Below, piece by piece: positions 7,266 through 15,135 of a stretch of DNA of 20,121 nt. This DNA comes from JAAYGD01 sp964428195 (lineage in GTDB: Bacteria; Bacillota_I; Bacilli_A; RF39; UBA660): assembly GCA_964428195.1 (NCBI GenBank), contig CAYRXC010000014.1, positions 1 through 20,121 of the forward strand, written 5' to 3'. The notes beneath the pieces were generated by a model. The model did no database searches. It saw nothing but the letters and a program-made list of their open reading frames with translations, and was not told the DNA's origin. The translations under genes were made by a program, and so were the position numbers. Every line of letters begins with the position of its first letter. Positions within the stretch are counted from its first letter, which is position 1.

Positions 7266-8596
7266 TTTTCCTCCTTCAATAAAAATTCTAATTTGTTTTT
7301 TAGGTAGTATACTTCTTTACAACCCATAAATATTATAACATCATTTTTATAAAAAAGAAGTGGTTTTACGATTTCTAATGTTTTCTCATCTAAATAATTG
7401 TCAATATTTAAGTAATGTCCATTATTTAATAAATTCAATATCAAATATGGATCTACTCCTTCATAATCTTCTTTCTTTTCTCTATCACTCATTATGTCAG
7501 TAATATACACAATATCTGATTCTTTAAGTACATTAGCATACTCTTTATACAATGCTTTTGTTCTAGAAAATGTATTTTCAAAGAATACTGACACTATCTT
7601 TCTATTTGGATATTTTTGTCTAGCTGAATCAATAGCAGTTTTAATTTCAGTAGGATGATGAGCATAATCATCTATTAAAATAGTGTTGTCAATTATTGTT
7701 TCTTTAAATCTCCTTTTTGCACCTTTAAATTCAAATAGATACTTCTTAATATCTTCAATTGAAACATTGTTTAAATAGCAATACAATATAGCTGCAGCTG
7801 AATTTAATACCATATGTTTTCCATATAAATTAATTTTAAAATTTCCTAATGAAATATTTTCATAAATTAATTCGAAAGAAGATCCAGTTTCATCTAATTT
7901 TAAATTATCGATTACTAGATTATTATCCTTATTGAAACCATAATATATTATGTTACCTACATTTAAACTTCTTATGTTTAGATCATCACCACATCCTATG
8001 ATTGTTCTACTAGCGTGTGTTAAAAACTCTTTAAAAGCATCTTTAATATCTTCTAAATCTTTAAAATAATCCATATGATCAGTATCAATATTAGTAATAA
8101 TTATATCTTTTGGATAATAATGCAAAAAGTGTCTCTTAAATTCACATGCTTCTATTATAAATTTGTTATTTTCTTTATTAGCATATCCACTTCCATCTCC
8201 TATCAAATAATTAGTTCCAACAGTGTTCTTTAAAATATAAGAAATAAGAGATGTTGTAGTAGTTTTACCATGAGTTCCACAAATAGCCAAACTATCGTAT
8301 TGATCAACCAATTTACCAAGCATTTCAGTATATTTATATATTTCCAAATTAAGTTCTTTTGCTTTTTTTAACTCAATATTTGAATCATCAAAAGCATTTC
8401 CAACAACAATGGTTAAATCTTTATTTATATTTTGCTCATCAAAAGGCAATATTAAAATGTTTCTTTCTAACAAACCTTCTTCCGAATATAGATGATGTGT
8501 AACATCAGAACCTTGTACATAGTTTCCCAAATCAAATAGGATTTGAGCTAGAGCACTCATTCCTGAACCTTTTATTCCAATAAAATGATATTTCAC
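7262..8596 (-). CDS. murC: UDP-N-acetylmuramate--L-alanine ligase
   Basis: Adds the first amino acid (L-Ala) to UDP-MurNAc with ATP, in cytoplasmic peptidoglycan synthesis. The protein has 444 residues, a normal length. The N-terminal Rossmann-like domain has GIKGSGMSALA (7-17), the MurC nucleotide-sugar loop. The central ATPase domain has GTHGKTTTT (107-115), then the EACEFKRHF segment and TNIDTDHMDYF. The C-terminal domain starts near the invariant DDYAHHPTEI. The start is a GTG at 8596, directly after the mraY stop with no gap; GGAG lies 11 bases upstream, inside mraY. The MurC-specific EACEF segment and the mraY linkage favour this call over MurD, MurF or Mpl. Confidence 0.95.
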   Translation of the reverse strand: MKYHFIGIKGSGMSALAQILFDLGNYVQGSDVTHHLYSEEGLLERNILILPFDEQNINKDLTIVVGNAFDDSNIELKKAKELNLEIYKYTEMLGKLVDQYDSLAICGTHGKTTTTSLISYILKNTVGTNYLIGDGSGYANKENNKFIIEACEFKRHFLHYYPKDIIITNIDTDHMDYFKDLEDIKDAFKEFLTHASRTIIGCGDDLNIRSLNVGNIIYYGFNKDNNLVIDNLKLDETGSSFELIYENISLGNFKINLYGKHMVLNSAAAILYCYLNNVSIEDIKKYLFEFKGAKRRFKETIIDNTILIDDYAHHPTEIKTAIDSARQKYPNRKIVSVFFENTFSRTKALYKEYANVLKESDIVYITDIMSDREKKEDYEGVDPYLILNLLNNGHYLNIDNYLDEKTLEIVKPLLFYKNDVIIFMGCKEVYYLKNKLEFLLKEEK

Positions 8597-9589
8597 TTAT
8601 ATCCACACTCCAAATCCAATTCCTGCCATAGATAATAGCAATCCAACTACCCAAAATAGTTTTACTATATCTGGTTCAGACCATCCTAGTTTTTCAAAAT
8701 GATGATGTAAAGGAGTCATTAAGAAAATCTTCTTTTTAAAATATATAATCGATACTGTTTGTAACAATACAGCAAGAGTTTCCAACACAAATACACCTGC
8801 AATAACAATCAAAGTTAACTCATGATCAGTAATAATAGCAATAGTTGCCAAAGTAGCTCCTAAAGAAAGTGAGCCAGTATCTCCCATAAATATCTTTGCG
8901 GGGTATGCATTAAAGAATAAAAATCCCATGACTGCTCCAGTAATAACAAAAGATAATATCGCTAATGATTCATATCCAGAAACCCAAGTTGAGCCCCATG
9001 CAATAATGCCTAATGATAAGAACCCTATGACAGATAAACCCGAAGCCAAACCATCTAAACCATCTGTTATATTTACTGCATTAGAAAATCCAACCAAAAC
9101 AAATAACAAGAAAAAACCATAGAATACTCCCATATCTATTTTTATATTCAATGTATATATTTCAAGTATTGGTTCTCCACCATTATTAATAAATATTATT
9201 AAAAACAATACAGCAATTACAAATTGCAAGAATAGTTTTTGTATTACTGATAATCCATTATTAGTTTTCCTTTTTAGACTAATATAATCATCTAAAAAAC
9301 CTATAATAGAATAACCAAAGAATACTAATAATACAATTCCAACATTATAATTAAATTCTAATTTACCTAGTAATATTAAAAATAATACCGTTAGAAATGT
9401 CGATACAATAAATATAATGCCTCCCATAGTAGGTATTCCTTTTTTATTATTATGCTTTTCTTCTAAGTGTACACTAATATTTTGTCCAACCTTTTTTTTC
9501 TTTAAATATGGGACAATAATAACGCCTAATATGATTGCAACAAAGAAACTAATCATCATTGCTAATACTGATTTTGCTAATATCAACAT
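8597..9589 (-). CDS. mraY: Phospho-N-acetylmuramoyl-pentapeptide transferase
   Basis: Integral membrane enzyme that transfers phospho-MurNAc-pentapeptide to undecaprenyl phosphate, making lipid I. It has about 330 residues with some ten hydrophobic segments. Family motifs in order: KKGIPTMGGIIF near the N-terminus, SIIGFLDDYISLKRK with the conserved DD, NITDGLDGLASG, FFNAYPAKIFMGDTGSLSLG with the catalytic-site Asp, and MTPLHHHFEKLGWSE. I set the start at the ATG at 9589 because AGGTGA lies 5 bases ahead; an in-frame GTG at 9598 would overlap that ribosome site. The gene immediately precedes murC. Confidence 0.96.
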   Translation of the reverse strand: MLILAKSVLAMMISFFVAIILGVIIVPYLKKKKVGQNISVHLEEKHNNKKGIPTMGGIIFIVSTFLTVLFLILLGKLEFNYNVGIVLLVFFGYSIIGFLDDYISLKRKTNNGLSVIQKLFLQFVIAVLFLIIFINNGGEPILEIYTLNIKIDMGVFYGFFLLFVLVGFSNAVNITDGLDGLASGLSVIGFLSLGIIAWGSTWVSGYESLAILSFVITGAVMGFLFFNAYPAKIFMGDTGSLSLGATLATIAIITDHELTLIVIAGVFVLETLAVLLQTVSIIYFKKKIFLMTPLHHHFEKLGWSEPDIVKLFWVVGLLLSMAGIGFGVWI

Positions 9590-9613
9590 AATCTTCACCT
9601 CTAATATAGTAAC

Positions 9614-9641
9614 ATTATACTACAATTTTATCCCCAAACAA
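9614..9641 (-). promoter_or_regulatory. Possible promoter of the mraY-murC-rbr unit
   Basis: Minus-strand TTGTTT (9636-9641), a 16-base spacer and TATAAT (9614-9619) overlap the end of the upstream ABC ATPase gene. There is no terminator between that gene and mraY, so read-through from the ABC operon is also possible. AT-rich sequence makes chance TATAAT boxes common, hence the moderate confidence. Confidence 0.4.
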
Positions 9642-10332
9642 TATTTTGAGGATCTACTCTTTCGTTCTTTACATCTTCTATTATAGAACCACTATTCATC
9701 TTTATAACTCTATCTCCTATACTTGCTATTCCAGGATTGTGAGTTACTATTATCATAGTTGTTTCATATTTTTCATTGGCATCAACCAATGCCTTAAGCA
9801 CTTTTTTACCAGTTTCTTCATCTAAAGCTCCAGTTGGTTCATCGCAAAACATAATTTGGGGTTTTTTTGCTAGTGCTCTAGCGATACTAACTCTTTGTTG
9901 CTCTCCTCCAGATAATTCATCCATTTTTTTTGTAGAATGATTCTTCATATCTACTATTTCAAGAATTTCATCAATATTAATTTTTTTTCTAACCAATGAA
10001 CTTCCTATTTCAACATTTTGTCTTACATTTAAGTTTTCTAACAGATTATATGTTTGAAATATAAATCCAATATTCTTTTTTCTAAACTTTGTTAATTCTT
10101 TTTCATCATATCTTGATATATAATCTTTTCCTACTTTAATCTTGCCTTTAGTTGGTTTATCTAACCCAGAAACACAATTCAATAAAGTTGTCTTTCCACA
10201 TCCAGAGGGTCCTAGTATTACAAGTATCTCTTTTTTGTTGATTATCAAATTAACTTTATTTAAAGCATTAATTTTACTTTTTCCTAAAGTAAATGTTCTA
10301 TATACATTACTTAACTCAATATACTTTCTCAT
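9628..10332 (-). CDS. ABC transporter ATP-binding protein (LolD/MacB type), second of the operon
   Basis: Cytoplasmic nucleotide-binding subunit that powers the FtsX-type permease encoded just upstream. The protein has 234 residues. Walker A GPSGCGKT (41-48), Q-loop FQTYN (Q93), signature LSGGEQQR (140-147), Walker B MFCDEP with catalytic E165, D-loop GALD and H-loop THNP (H198) are all intact, so it should be a working ATPase. It is clearly a paralogue of the ATPase at 12812-13519: the motifs fall at the same residue numbers. ATG at 10332 follows GGGAG with a 5-base gap, and only two bases separate it from the permease stop. Two ATPases around one permease suggest a mixed ATPase pair. The substrate cannot be read. 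Confidence 0.9.
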   Translation of the reverse strand: MRKYIELSNVYRTFTLGKSKINALNKVNLIINKKEILVILGPSGCGKTTLLNCVSGLDKPTKGKIKVGKDYISRYDEKELTKFRKKNIGFIFQTYNLLENLNVRQNVEIGSSLVRKKINIDEILEIVDMKNHSTKKMDELSGGEQQRVSIARALAKKPQIMFCDEPTGALDEETGKKVLKALVDANEKYETTMIIVTHNPGIASIGDRVIKMNSGSIIEDVKNERVDPQNIVWG

Positions 10333-10334
10333 AA

Positions 10335-12812
10335 TTACTCCCTCTTCAATGATACCGCTAAAGGTATTCTATTAAGTGTCTTTTTTGATATAAACATAGC
10401 AATATAATATCCTACTAATAATACCACTAATCCAATAAAAGCCTTAATATATGAAATCGAAATAGGAATAGCAAATTCTATATCTTTAGTTAATATTGAT
10501 ACTATATATTTTAGTATATATATCATTGCTGGAATTGATAACAAATAAGAAACAATAATAAATGGTGTATACATATTTAATACGATTGAATTAATCTCTT
10601 TTTTCTTATAACCTATAGCTTTCATAAGTGCTATTGTCCTTCTGTTTTCTTCTATTACTATGTTTGCAATTATAAGAACAATAATAAATACCATAATTGC
10701 TGCAAAAATGATTACTACATATAAAGATAAGTTATATACTTCTAAAGCAGAGTTCATATTTCTTTCTAAATCTCTTACACTAAATAATCCGGAAATATTT
10801 TGTATTTCTTCATTATCTATATTTGAATACTTAGAGTATGTGCTATCCTTAGAATATTTCTTATTATAAGATAGTTCCATATTCATTGCTTTAGAAAATT
10901 CTTCTCTATTTACATAAGCTACAAATCCATTATATGATTCAGCAATATCAGATACTACATATTTAAAATCTAAATCTTTAAATACAATTTTATCTCCAAT
11001 GTTTATACCTATTACTCTTGCAATGTTTTCATTGATTATTATTTTTCCTTCACTTAAATCAGAACTTATCTTATTATTTTTATTGTTGTATAATTCAAAG
11101 TAATGTAATTCCTTATCTATTCCTTCAATACTTACATTGTTTTTTGAATCTTCTTTTCGTTCTTTTAATTCTTTAATATTATCATCTTTATCATATACCT
11201 TTTTTATTTCAAAAGTCCTTGTTAATATTAAGTCATCAACCAAGTTTATTTCTTTACTTGGCTTAATATAATTAACTACGTAATCATATTTTATACTATT
11301 GAAACTACTACCTATAATATAAGAGAATAGATTATATGCTATAAGAATGAAGACAATCAATAATCCAGTTAAAAATGAAGACAAAGATACGATGAATAGT
11401 TTACCAATAGACCTATTAGCTAAAGAAATTCTAAGTCTTTCTTTAAAAGGAAGTATTGTTGTTATTCTTGAAACTAATCTGCTTATTAAATTTACTTTTA
11501 TATTGCTTCCTTCTTTTAATAAATATAATGCTTTATGTCTTAGCATATATAAAAATATAAAATAAGTTAAAATTGACAATACAATTACAGGTATAACAGT
11601 ACTTCTAATCAAATAAGAATAATTAAATGATATTGGCAATACTGGAAGATTAAAAAAACTTATAAATAACTCGGTTACTATTGGATGTAATAAATACCCA
11701 AGTGAAAATCCTAATATTCCTCCAACTAATCCACCTATTATTGGATATAATAAATAAGATATTGCTATTGAAGATCTACTATATCCTAATGCTTTTAATA
11801 CTCCAACTTGTAATCTTTCATCATCGATTCTCTTTTTAGCAATTACCAATATTATTATTGCAGATACGCCTAATAATAAATATAAAAAGCTTTCAGCAAA
11901 AAGTCTATCACTTTTAAATTCCATTTCAGGGCTTTTTATTCTTGCAAGTCTGATATAATCATTCATAGATAAACTAATCTTACTTTCATTTTTTAATATG
12001 TCATCTGTTCTATTTCCTTCTTTATATTTAATACTGTTTACTTTTTCTTCTACTCCATTAAATGCCTTATAATCATCATTTGTCATAAATATAATATTAT
12101 GTTTTTCTTCATCAAACATAGGAGAAGATATATTTATTAATGGATACATAAAATCAGATGCATATGCAAATCCAACTATTTTATATTCTTTGTCTCCCAC
12201 TTTGATTTTATCTTTGATTTTTAAATTGTTCTTATTAGCGTAACCATCTAAAATTGTAATTTCTCCACTAGATGTTGGAAAACTTCCCTTTACTAAATAT
12301 GGTTTATTTATCTTTTTATCTTTGTTATAGGCAAATACCCTGTACATTATATCTTCTTCTTGACCTAATTTACTTGCGGATATTTCATAACTGAATTTAT
12401 ATCTTCTAGATAGATCTCTTAGTACTTCTGCATTTTTATCTTTATTAATATCATATTTTTGAAATATTAAATCAATCTTTTTTAAAAATTCTTCAGTACA
12501 ATTATTACTACTTGTACACATCAAATACAAATTAATAATGTATTGTTCATCTGGAGTAAATTCATATGTTCCTTTAATATTCAATATATCAGAATAAGTA
12601 TAAGTGTTTTTATAATCGATATCTACAGAAAAACTTAAATCTTCTACATTTTGGCTTATCAAATATTTATCGTGAGCACCTTCAATTCTATCTACAGCTA
12701 AACTCATCATAGTATATATACTTGTAGACAAAAAAACTAACAATATAATTCCCAACAATTGCAATTTTTTCTTTTTTAAACTAGAAAATGAATTTATAAA
12801 TAACATTCTCAT
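10335..12812 (-). CDS. Large FtsX/MacB-type ABC transporter permease with two permease modules
   Basis: Membrane subunit of a type VII (mechanotransmission) ABC system. It has 825 residues from the ATG at 12812; AGGTGG lies 5 bases ahead, and an in-frame GTG at 12821 lies within that site. Layout: membrane segment at about 17-40, an extracellular domain (about 41-305), three membrane segments (about 310-440), another at about 475-500, a second extracellular domain (about 505-690), then three final membrane segments. Both FtsX modules show the family's cytoplasmic turn: GVLKALGYSRSSI in the first and ALMKAIGYKKKEI in the second. The first extracellular domain has a close cysteine pair in LMCTSSNNC. 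The start overlaps the upstream ATPase stop by one base (TAATG). Such permeases may extrude lipoproteins or peptides, resist antimicrobials or drive cell-wall hydrolases; which applies here is not visible. Confidence 0.9.
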   Translation of the reverse strand: MRMLFINSFSSLKKKKLQLLGIILLVFLSTSIYTMMSLAVDRIEGAHDKYLISQNVEDLSFSVDIDYKNTYTYSDILNIKGTYEFTPDEQYIINLYLMCTSSNNCTEEFLKKIDLIFQKYDINKDKNAEVLRDLSRRYKFSYEISASKLGQEEDIMYRVFAYNKDKKINKPYLVKGSFPTSSGEITILDGYANKNNLKIKDKIKVGDKEYKIVGFAYASDFMYPLINISSPMFDEEKHNIIFMTNDDYKAFNGVEEKVNSIKYKEGNRTDDILKNESKISLSMNDYIRLARIKSPEMEFKSDRLFAESFLYLLLGVSAIIILVIAKKRIDDERLQVGVLKALGYSRSSIAISYLLYPIIGGLVGGILGFSLGYLLHPIVTELFISFFNLPVLPISFNYSYLIRSTVIPVIVLSILTYFIFLYMLRHKALYLLKEGSNIKVNLISRLVSRITTILPFKERLRISLANRSIGKLFIVSLSSFLTGLLIVFILIAYNLFSYIIGSSFNSIKYDYVVNYIKPSKEINLVDDLILTRTFEIKKVYDKDDNIKELKERKEDSKNNVSIEGIDKELHYFELYNNKNNKISSDLSEGKIIINENIARVIGINIGDKIVFKDLDFKYVVSDIAESYNGFVAYVNREEFSKAMNMELSYNKKYSKDSTYSKYSNIDNEEIQNISGLFSVRDLERNMNSALEVYNLSLYVVIIFAAIMVFIIVLIIANIVIEENRRTIALMKAIGYKKKEINSIVLNMYTPFIIVSYLLSIPAMIYILKYIVSILTKDIEFAIPISISYIKAFIGLVVLLVGYYIAMFISKKTLNRIPLAVSLKRE

Positions 12813-13519
12813 TATGCCCACCTAATTTCACTAATTTTTTTTCTCTTTTTGTTCTTAGTAATTTCTACTATTTGACCATTTTTCATTTTTATTACTGTAT
12901 TTGCAAAATCCCCAATGCTTGGGTTATGAGTAACTATTATTATTGTAGTTTTATTTTGTTTATTTATTTTTTCTAACAATCTTAATATTTGCTTCCCTAA
13001 CTTTTCATCTAATGCTCCAGTTGGTTCATCACAAAACAATACTTTAGGATTTTTTACCAAAGCTCTTGCAATAGATACTCTTTGTAGTTGCCCCCCACTC
13101 ATTTGAAATGGGAACTTATTTCTATGTTCAAACAAACCAACAAGTTTAATTGTTTCTTTTATATCTAATGGCTCATTTGCAATATGTGAGGATAATTCAA
13201 TATTTTCTTTTGCTGTTAAATTAGGTATTAAATTATATGATTGAAAAACAAATCCAGGTACTTTTCTAATATACTCTACTCTTTTTTTCTCATCATATAA
13301 ACTTATGTCTTCTTCTTTAAAAAAAACATGTCCTTCAGTAACATAATCTAACCCTGACATAATATTTAGTAAAGTACTCTTTCCACTTCCTGATGGTCCT
13401 AAAACAACAATTATTTCTCCCTCATTAAGTTCTAAATTAATATTATCTAATGCTCTTGTTTCAAATTTGTTTTTTTTATAAATCTTATTAACATCTGTTA
13501 ATCTAAAAATTAATGACAT
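12812..13519 (-). CDS. ABC transporter ATP-binding protein (LolD/MacB type), first of the operon
   Basis: Cytoplasmic ATPase subunit for the adjacent permease. The protein has 235 residues from the ATG at 13519, which follows GGAGG with a 5-base gap. An in-frame TTG at 13531 overlaps the ribosome site and is rejected. Walker A GPSGSGKS (41-48), Q93 in FQSYN, signature MSGGQLQR (140-147), Walker B LFCDEP with E165, D-loop and H198 in THNP are complete. The C-terminal codons for Arg-Trp also form the ribosome site of the permease gene, so the two are translationally coupled. First gene of a minus-strand operon, divergent from suf. Confidence 0.92.
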   Translation of the reverse strand: MSLIFRLTDVNKIYKKNKFETRALDNINLELNEGEIIVVLGPSGSGKSTLLNIMSGLDYVTEGHVFFKEEDISLYDEKKRVEYIRKVPGFVFQSYNLIPNLTAKENIELSSHIANEPLDIKETIKLVGLFEHRNKFPFQMSGGQLQRVSIARALVKNPKVLFCDEPTGALDEKLGKQILRLLEKINKQNKTTIIIVTHNPSIGDFANTVIKMKNGQIVEITKNKKRKKISEIRWA

Positions 13520-13540
13520 AAAGGCCTCCAAATCAATATT

Positions 13541-13549
13541 ATTATATCA
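13541..13549 (-). promoter_or_regulatory. Extended -10 promoter of the ABC transporter operon
   Basis: Minus-strand TGATATAAT, an extended -10 element identical to those of rnc and yidD. There is no good -35 box at the expected distance. Predicted start near 13534, giving a leader of about 15 bases before the ATPase ATG at 13519. Confidence 0.55.
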
Positions 13550-13614
13550 TATAGAATCATATTTTATTTAAGAAATCTAATAATATGTTATATTTTTTCT
13601 TTTAAAAATTATTG

Positions 13615-13643
13615 TTGCTTTATTGATTTAAATATAATATAAT
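13615..13643 (+). promoter_or_regulatory. Predicted promoter of the suf operon
   Basis: TTGCTT (13615-13620), a 17-base spacer and TATAAT (13638-13643). A second TATAAT overlaps at 13633-13638 but has worse spacing. Transcription should start near 13650, the first base of the palindrome at 13650-13665. The promoter is divergent from the ABC operon promoter about 70-100 bases away. Confidence 0.6.
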
Positions 13644-13649
13644 TATTTT

Positions 13650-13665
13650 GTTAGCGTATGCTAAC
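13650..13665. promoter_or_regulatory. Perfect palindromic operator candidate at the suf transcription start
   Basis: GTTAGC-GTAT-GCTAAC is a perfect 6-bp inverted repeat with a 4-base centre, located at the predicted +1 of the suf operon and just before the sufC ribosome site (GGAGG 13667-13671). It is unusually GC-containing for this intergenic region. The half-site resembles the core of the DtxR/IdeR box (GGTTAG/CTAACC), and the last gene of the operon encodes a DtxR-like protein. A repressor bound here would block transcription. Hairpin formation in the leader is the alternative. Confidence 0.55.
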
Positions 13666-13675
13666 TGGAGGCAAT

Positions 13676-14401
13676 ATGTTAGATATTAAAAATATAAAAG
13701 TTATCACTGATGAAAAAGAAATATTAAACAATTTTAGTTTAAAAATTGAAAACAAAGAAATACATGCTCTAATGGGCAAAAATGGTATAGGAAAAAGCAC
13801 TCTTGCAAATGCTTTAATGGGAGACCCAAGATATGAAATAAAAGAAGGAACTATTTCTTTTTTCAATGAAGATTTGTTAAAGATGACCGTTGATCAAAGA
13901 GCAAAAAAAGGAATGTTTCTTGCTATGCAATACCCTAGTGAATTAGATGGAATATCAAATTTAGACTTTATTAAAAACGCTATAAACTCAAGAAATACCA
14001 ATAAAATTAATACTCTAGATTTATACAAAACTATAGAAGACTCTAAAGATAAATTATTATTAAAAGATGATTTTATTAAAAGAAATGTTAATGTAGGTTT
14101 TAGCGGTGGTGAAAAAAAGAAAAATGAGATTGCTCAAATACTTATGCTAAAACCAAAATTAATTATTCTAGATGAAATTGATTCTGGTTTAGATGTAGAT
14201 GCTGTTAAGTTAGTTGGAAAAACACTAAAAGATTACTATGATTCTAATGATCAAGTATCATTCTTAATAATTACACACCACACTAATATATTAAAATACT
14301 TAAAACCGACTCACGTTCACATTTTAGATCAAGGTATGATAACTCAAACAGGAGATAATTCTTTAGCTGAAAAAATAGAAAAAGAAGGATACAAGTCATG
14401 A
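13676..14401 (+). CDS. sufC: Fe-S cluster assembly ATPase SufC
   Basis: ABC-type ATPase of the SufBCD scaffold complex, which builds Fe-S clusters in the cytoplasm. It has 241 residues from the ATG at 13676, which follows GGAGG by 4 bases; an in-frame ATG at 13658 lies inside the palindrome and has no ribosome site. Walker A GKNGIGKS (34-41) is a slight variant of the usual GPNGSGKS. The SufC-specific signature GFSGGEKKKNE is present, followed by Walker B LIILDEIDSGLD and the H-loop THH. It is the first gene of a five-gene suf operon. The stop overlaps the sufD ATG (ATGA). Confidence 0.97.
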   Translation: MLDIKNIKVITDEKEILNNFSLKIENKEIHALMGKNGIGKSTLANALMGDPRYEIKEGTISFFNEDLLKMTVDQRAKKGMFLAMQYPSELDGISNLDFIKNAINSRNTNKINTLDLYKTIEDSKDKLLLKDDFIKRNVNVGFSGGEKKKNEIAQILMLKPKLIILDEIDSGLDVDAVKLVGKTLKDYYDSNDQVSFLIITHHTNILKYLKPTHVHILDQGMITQTGDNSLAEKIEKEGYKS

Positions 14402-15135
14402 TTGAAATCTATGAAAATACAACTCTTACTATTGATAAAGTCATAGATGATGAAATAGTAATAAACAAAGATTTAGATTTAGAATTAGATTTAACTAAGT
14501 ACTTAAATTTAATTCTAAACATTACTATATCTAAAAAAGTAAAAAGCAATATATATGTTATTACTAAACAAAACGCAAAATTGAATATTACTATAAACGT
14601 TGAAGAAGATTCATCTGTTAATTGTTTTTTTGCATTTTTTAATAAAAAATCAAATATAGATTTAAAAGTAAATTTATTAGGAAACAATAGCAACTCAAAC
14701 ATTAAATTACTCAATCTCGCTAATAATAGTACTAATACATTCAATTCTATTATAAATCATTTAAATAACAATACTAATTCAATGATTAATAATTCATTAA
14801 TATTAACATCTAATTCTTATTGTACTAGTGCTATAAAAAGCAATATTAAAAACAAATCACTTAATTCAAATTCAAAGCAAAACATTGAAGCAATAATATT
14901 AGATGATAAATCAAAAATAGAAATGACTCCAATTTTATATATTGACGAAAATGAAGTATTTGCCAATCACTCATCAAGCATTTCAAAAATTAATGATCAA
15001 GATTTATATTACATTATGAGCAAAGGAATTAGTAAAGAAGAAGCTAATAAAATGTATGCATTGAGTTTCTTTATTAAACATACTCCGAGTGAAAAAATTG
15101 AAATAATCGAAAATATGATTGAGAGGATATTATGA
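14398..15135 (+). CDS. sufD: Shortened SufD-like scaffold protein
   Basis: Partner of SufB and SufC in the Fe-S scaffold. It has 245 residues, against about 420-440 for typical SufD: the N-terminal helical domain is missing, and what remains is the Asn/Ser-rich beta-helix core and the C-terminal domain. The family C-terminal signature is clear: ANHSSSISKINDQDLYYIMS, then KGISKEEANKMY. H191 in this motif corresponds to the conserved SufD His (H360 in E. coli), which lies at the SufB-SufD interface. The C-terminal segment closely resembles that of SufB in this window. The gene sits between sufC and sufS with ATGA overlaps on both sides, and AAGGA lies just ahead of the ATG. No frameshift or remnant of a longer gene is seen; the small size looks genuine. 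Confidence 0.88.
   Translation: MIEIYENTTLTIDKVIDDEIVINKDLDLELDLTKYLNLILNITISKKVKSNIYVITKQNAKLNITINVEEDSSVNCFFAFFNKKSNIDLKVNLLGNNSNSNIKLLNLANNSTNTFNSIINHLNNNTNSMINNSLILTSNSYCTSAIKSNIKNKSLNSNSKQNIEAIILDDKSKIEMTPILYIDENEVFANHSSSISKINDQDLYYIMSKGISKEEANKMYALSFFIKHTPSEKIEIIENMIERIL

Noticed and set aside
8928..9122. Plus-strand open frame inside mraY
   Set aside because: It is antisense to conserved MraY motifs, with no ribosome site and no recognisable protein; a shadow frame.
13658..13675. ATG at 13658 as sufC start
   Set aside because: It lies inside the palindrome, close to the predicted transcription start, with no ribosome site; the ATG at 13676 follows GGAGG by 4 bases.
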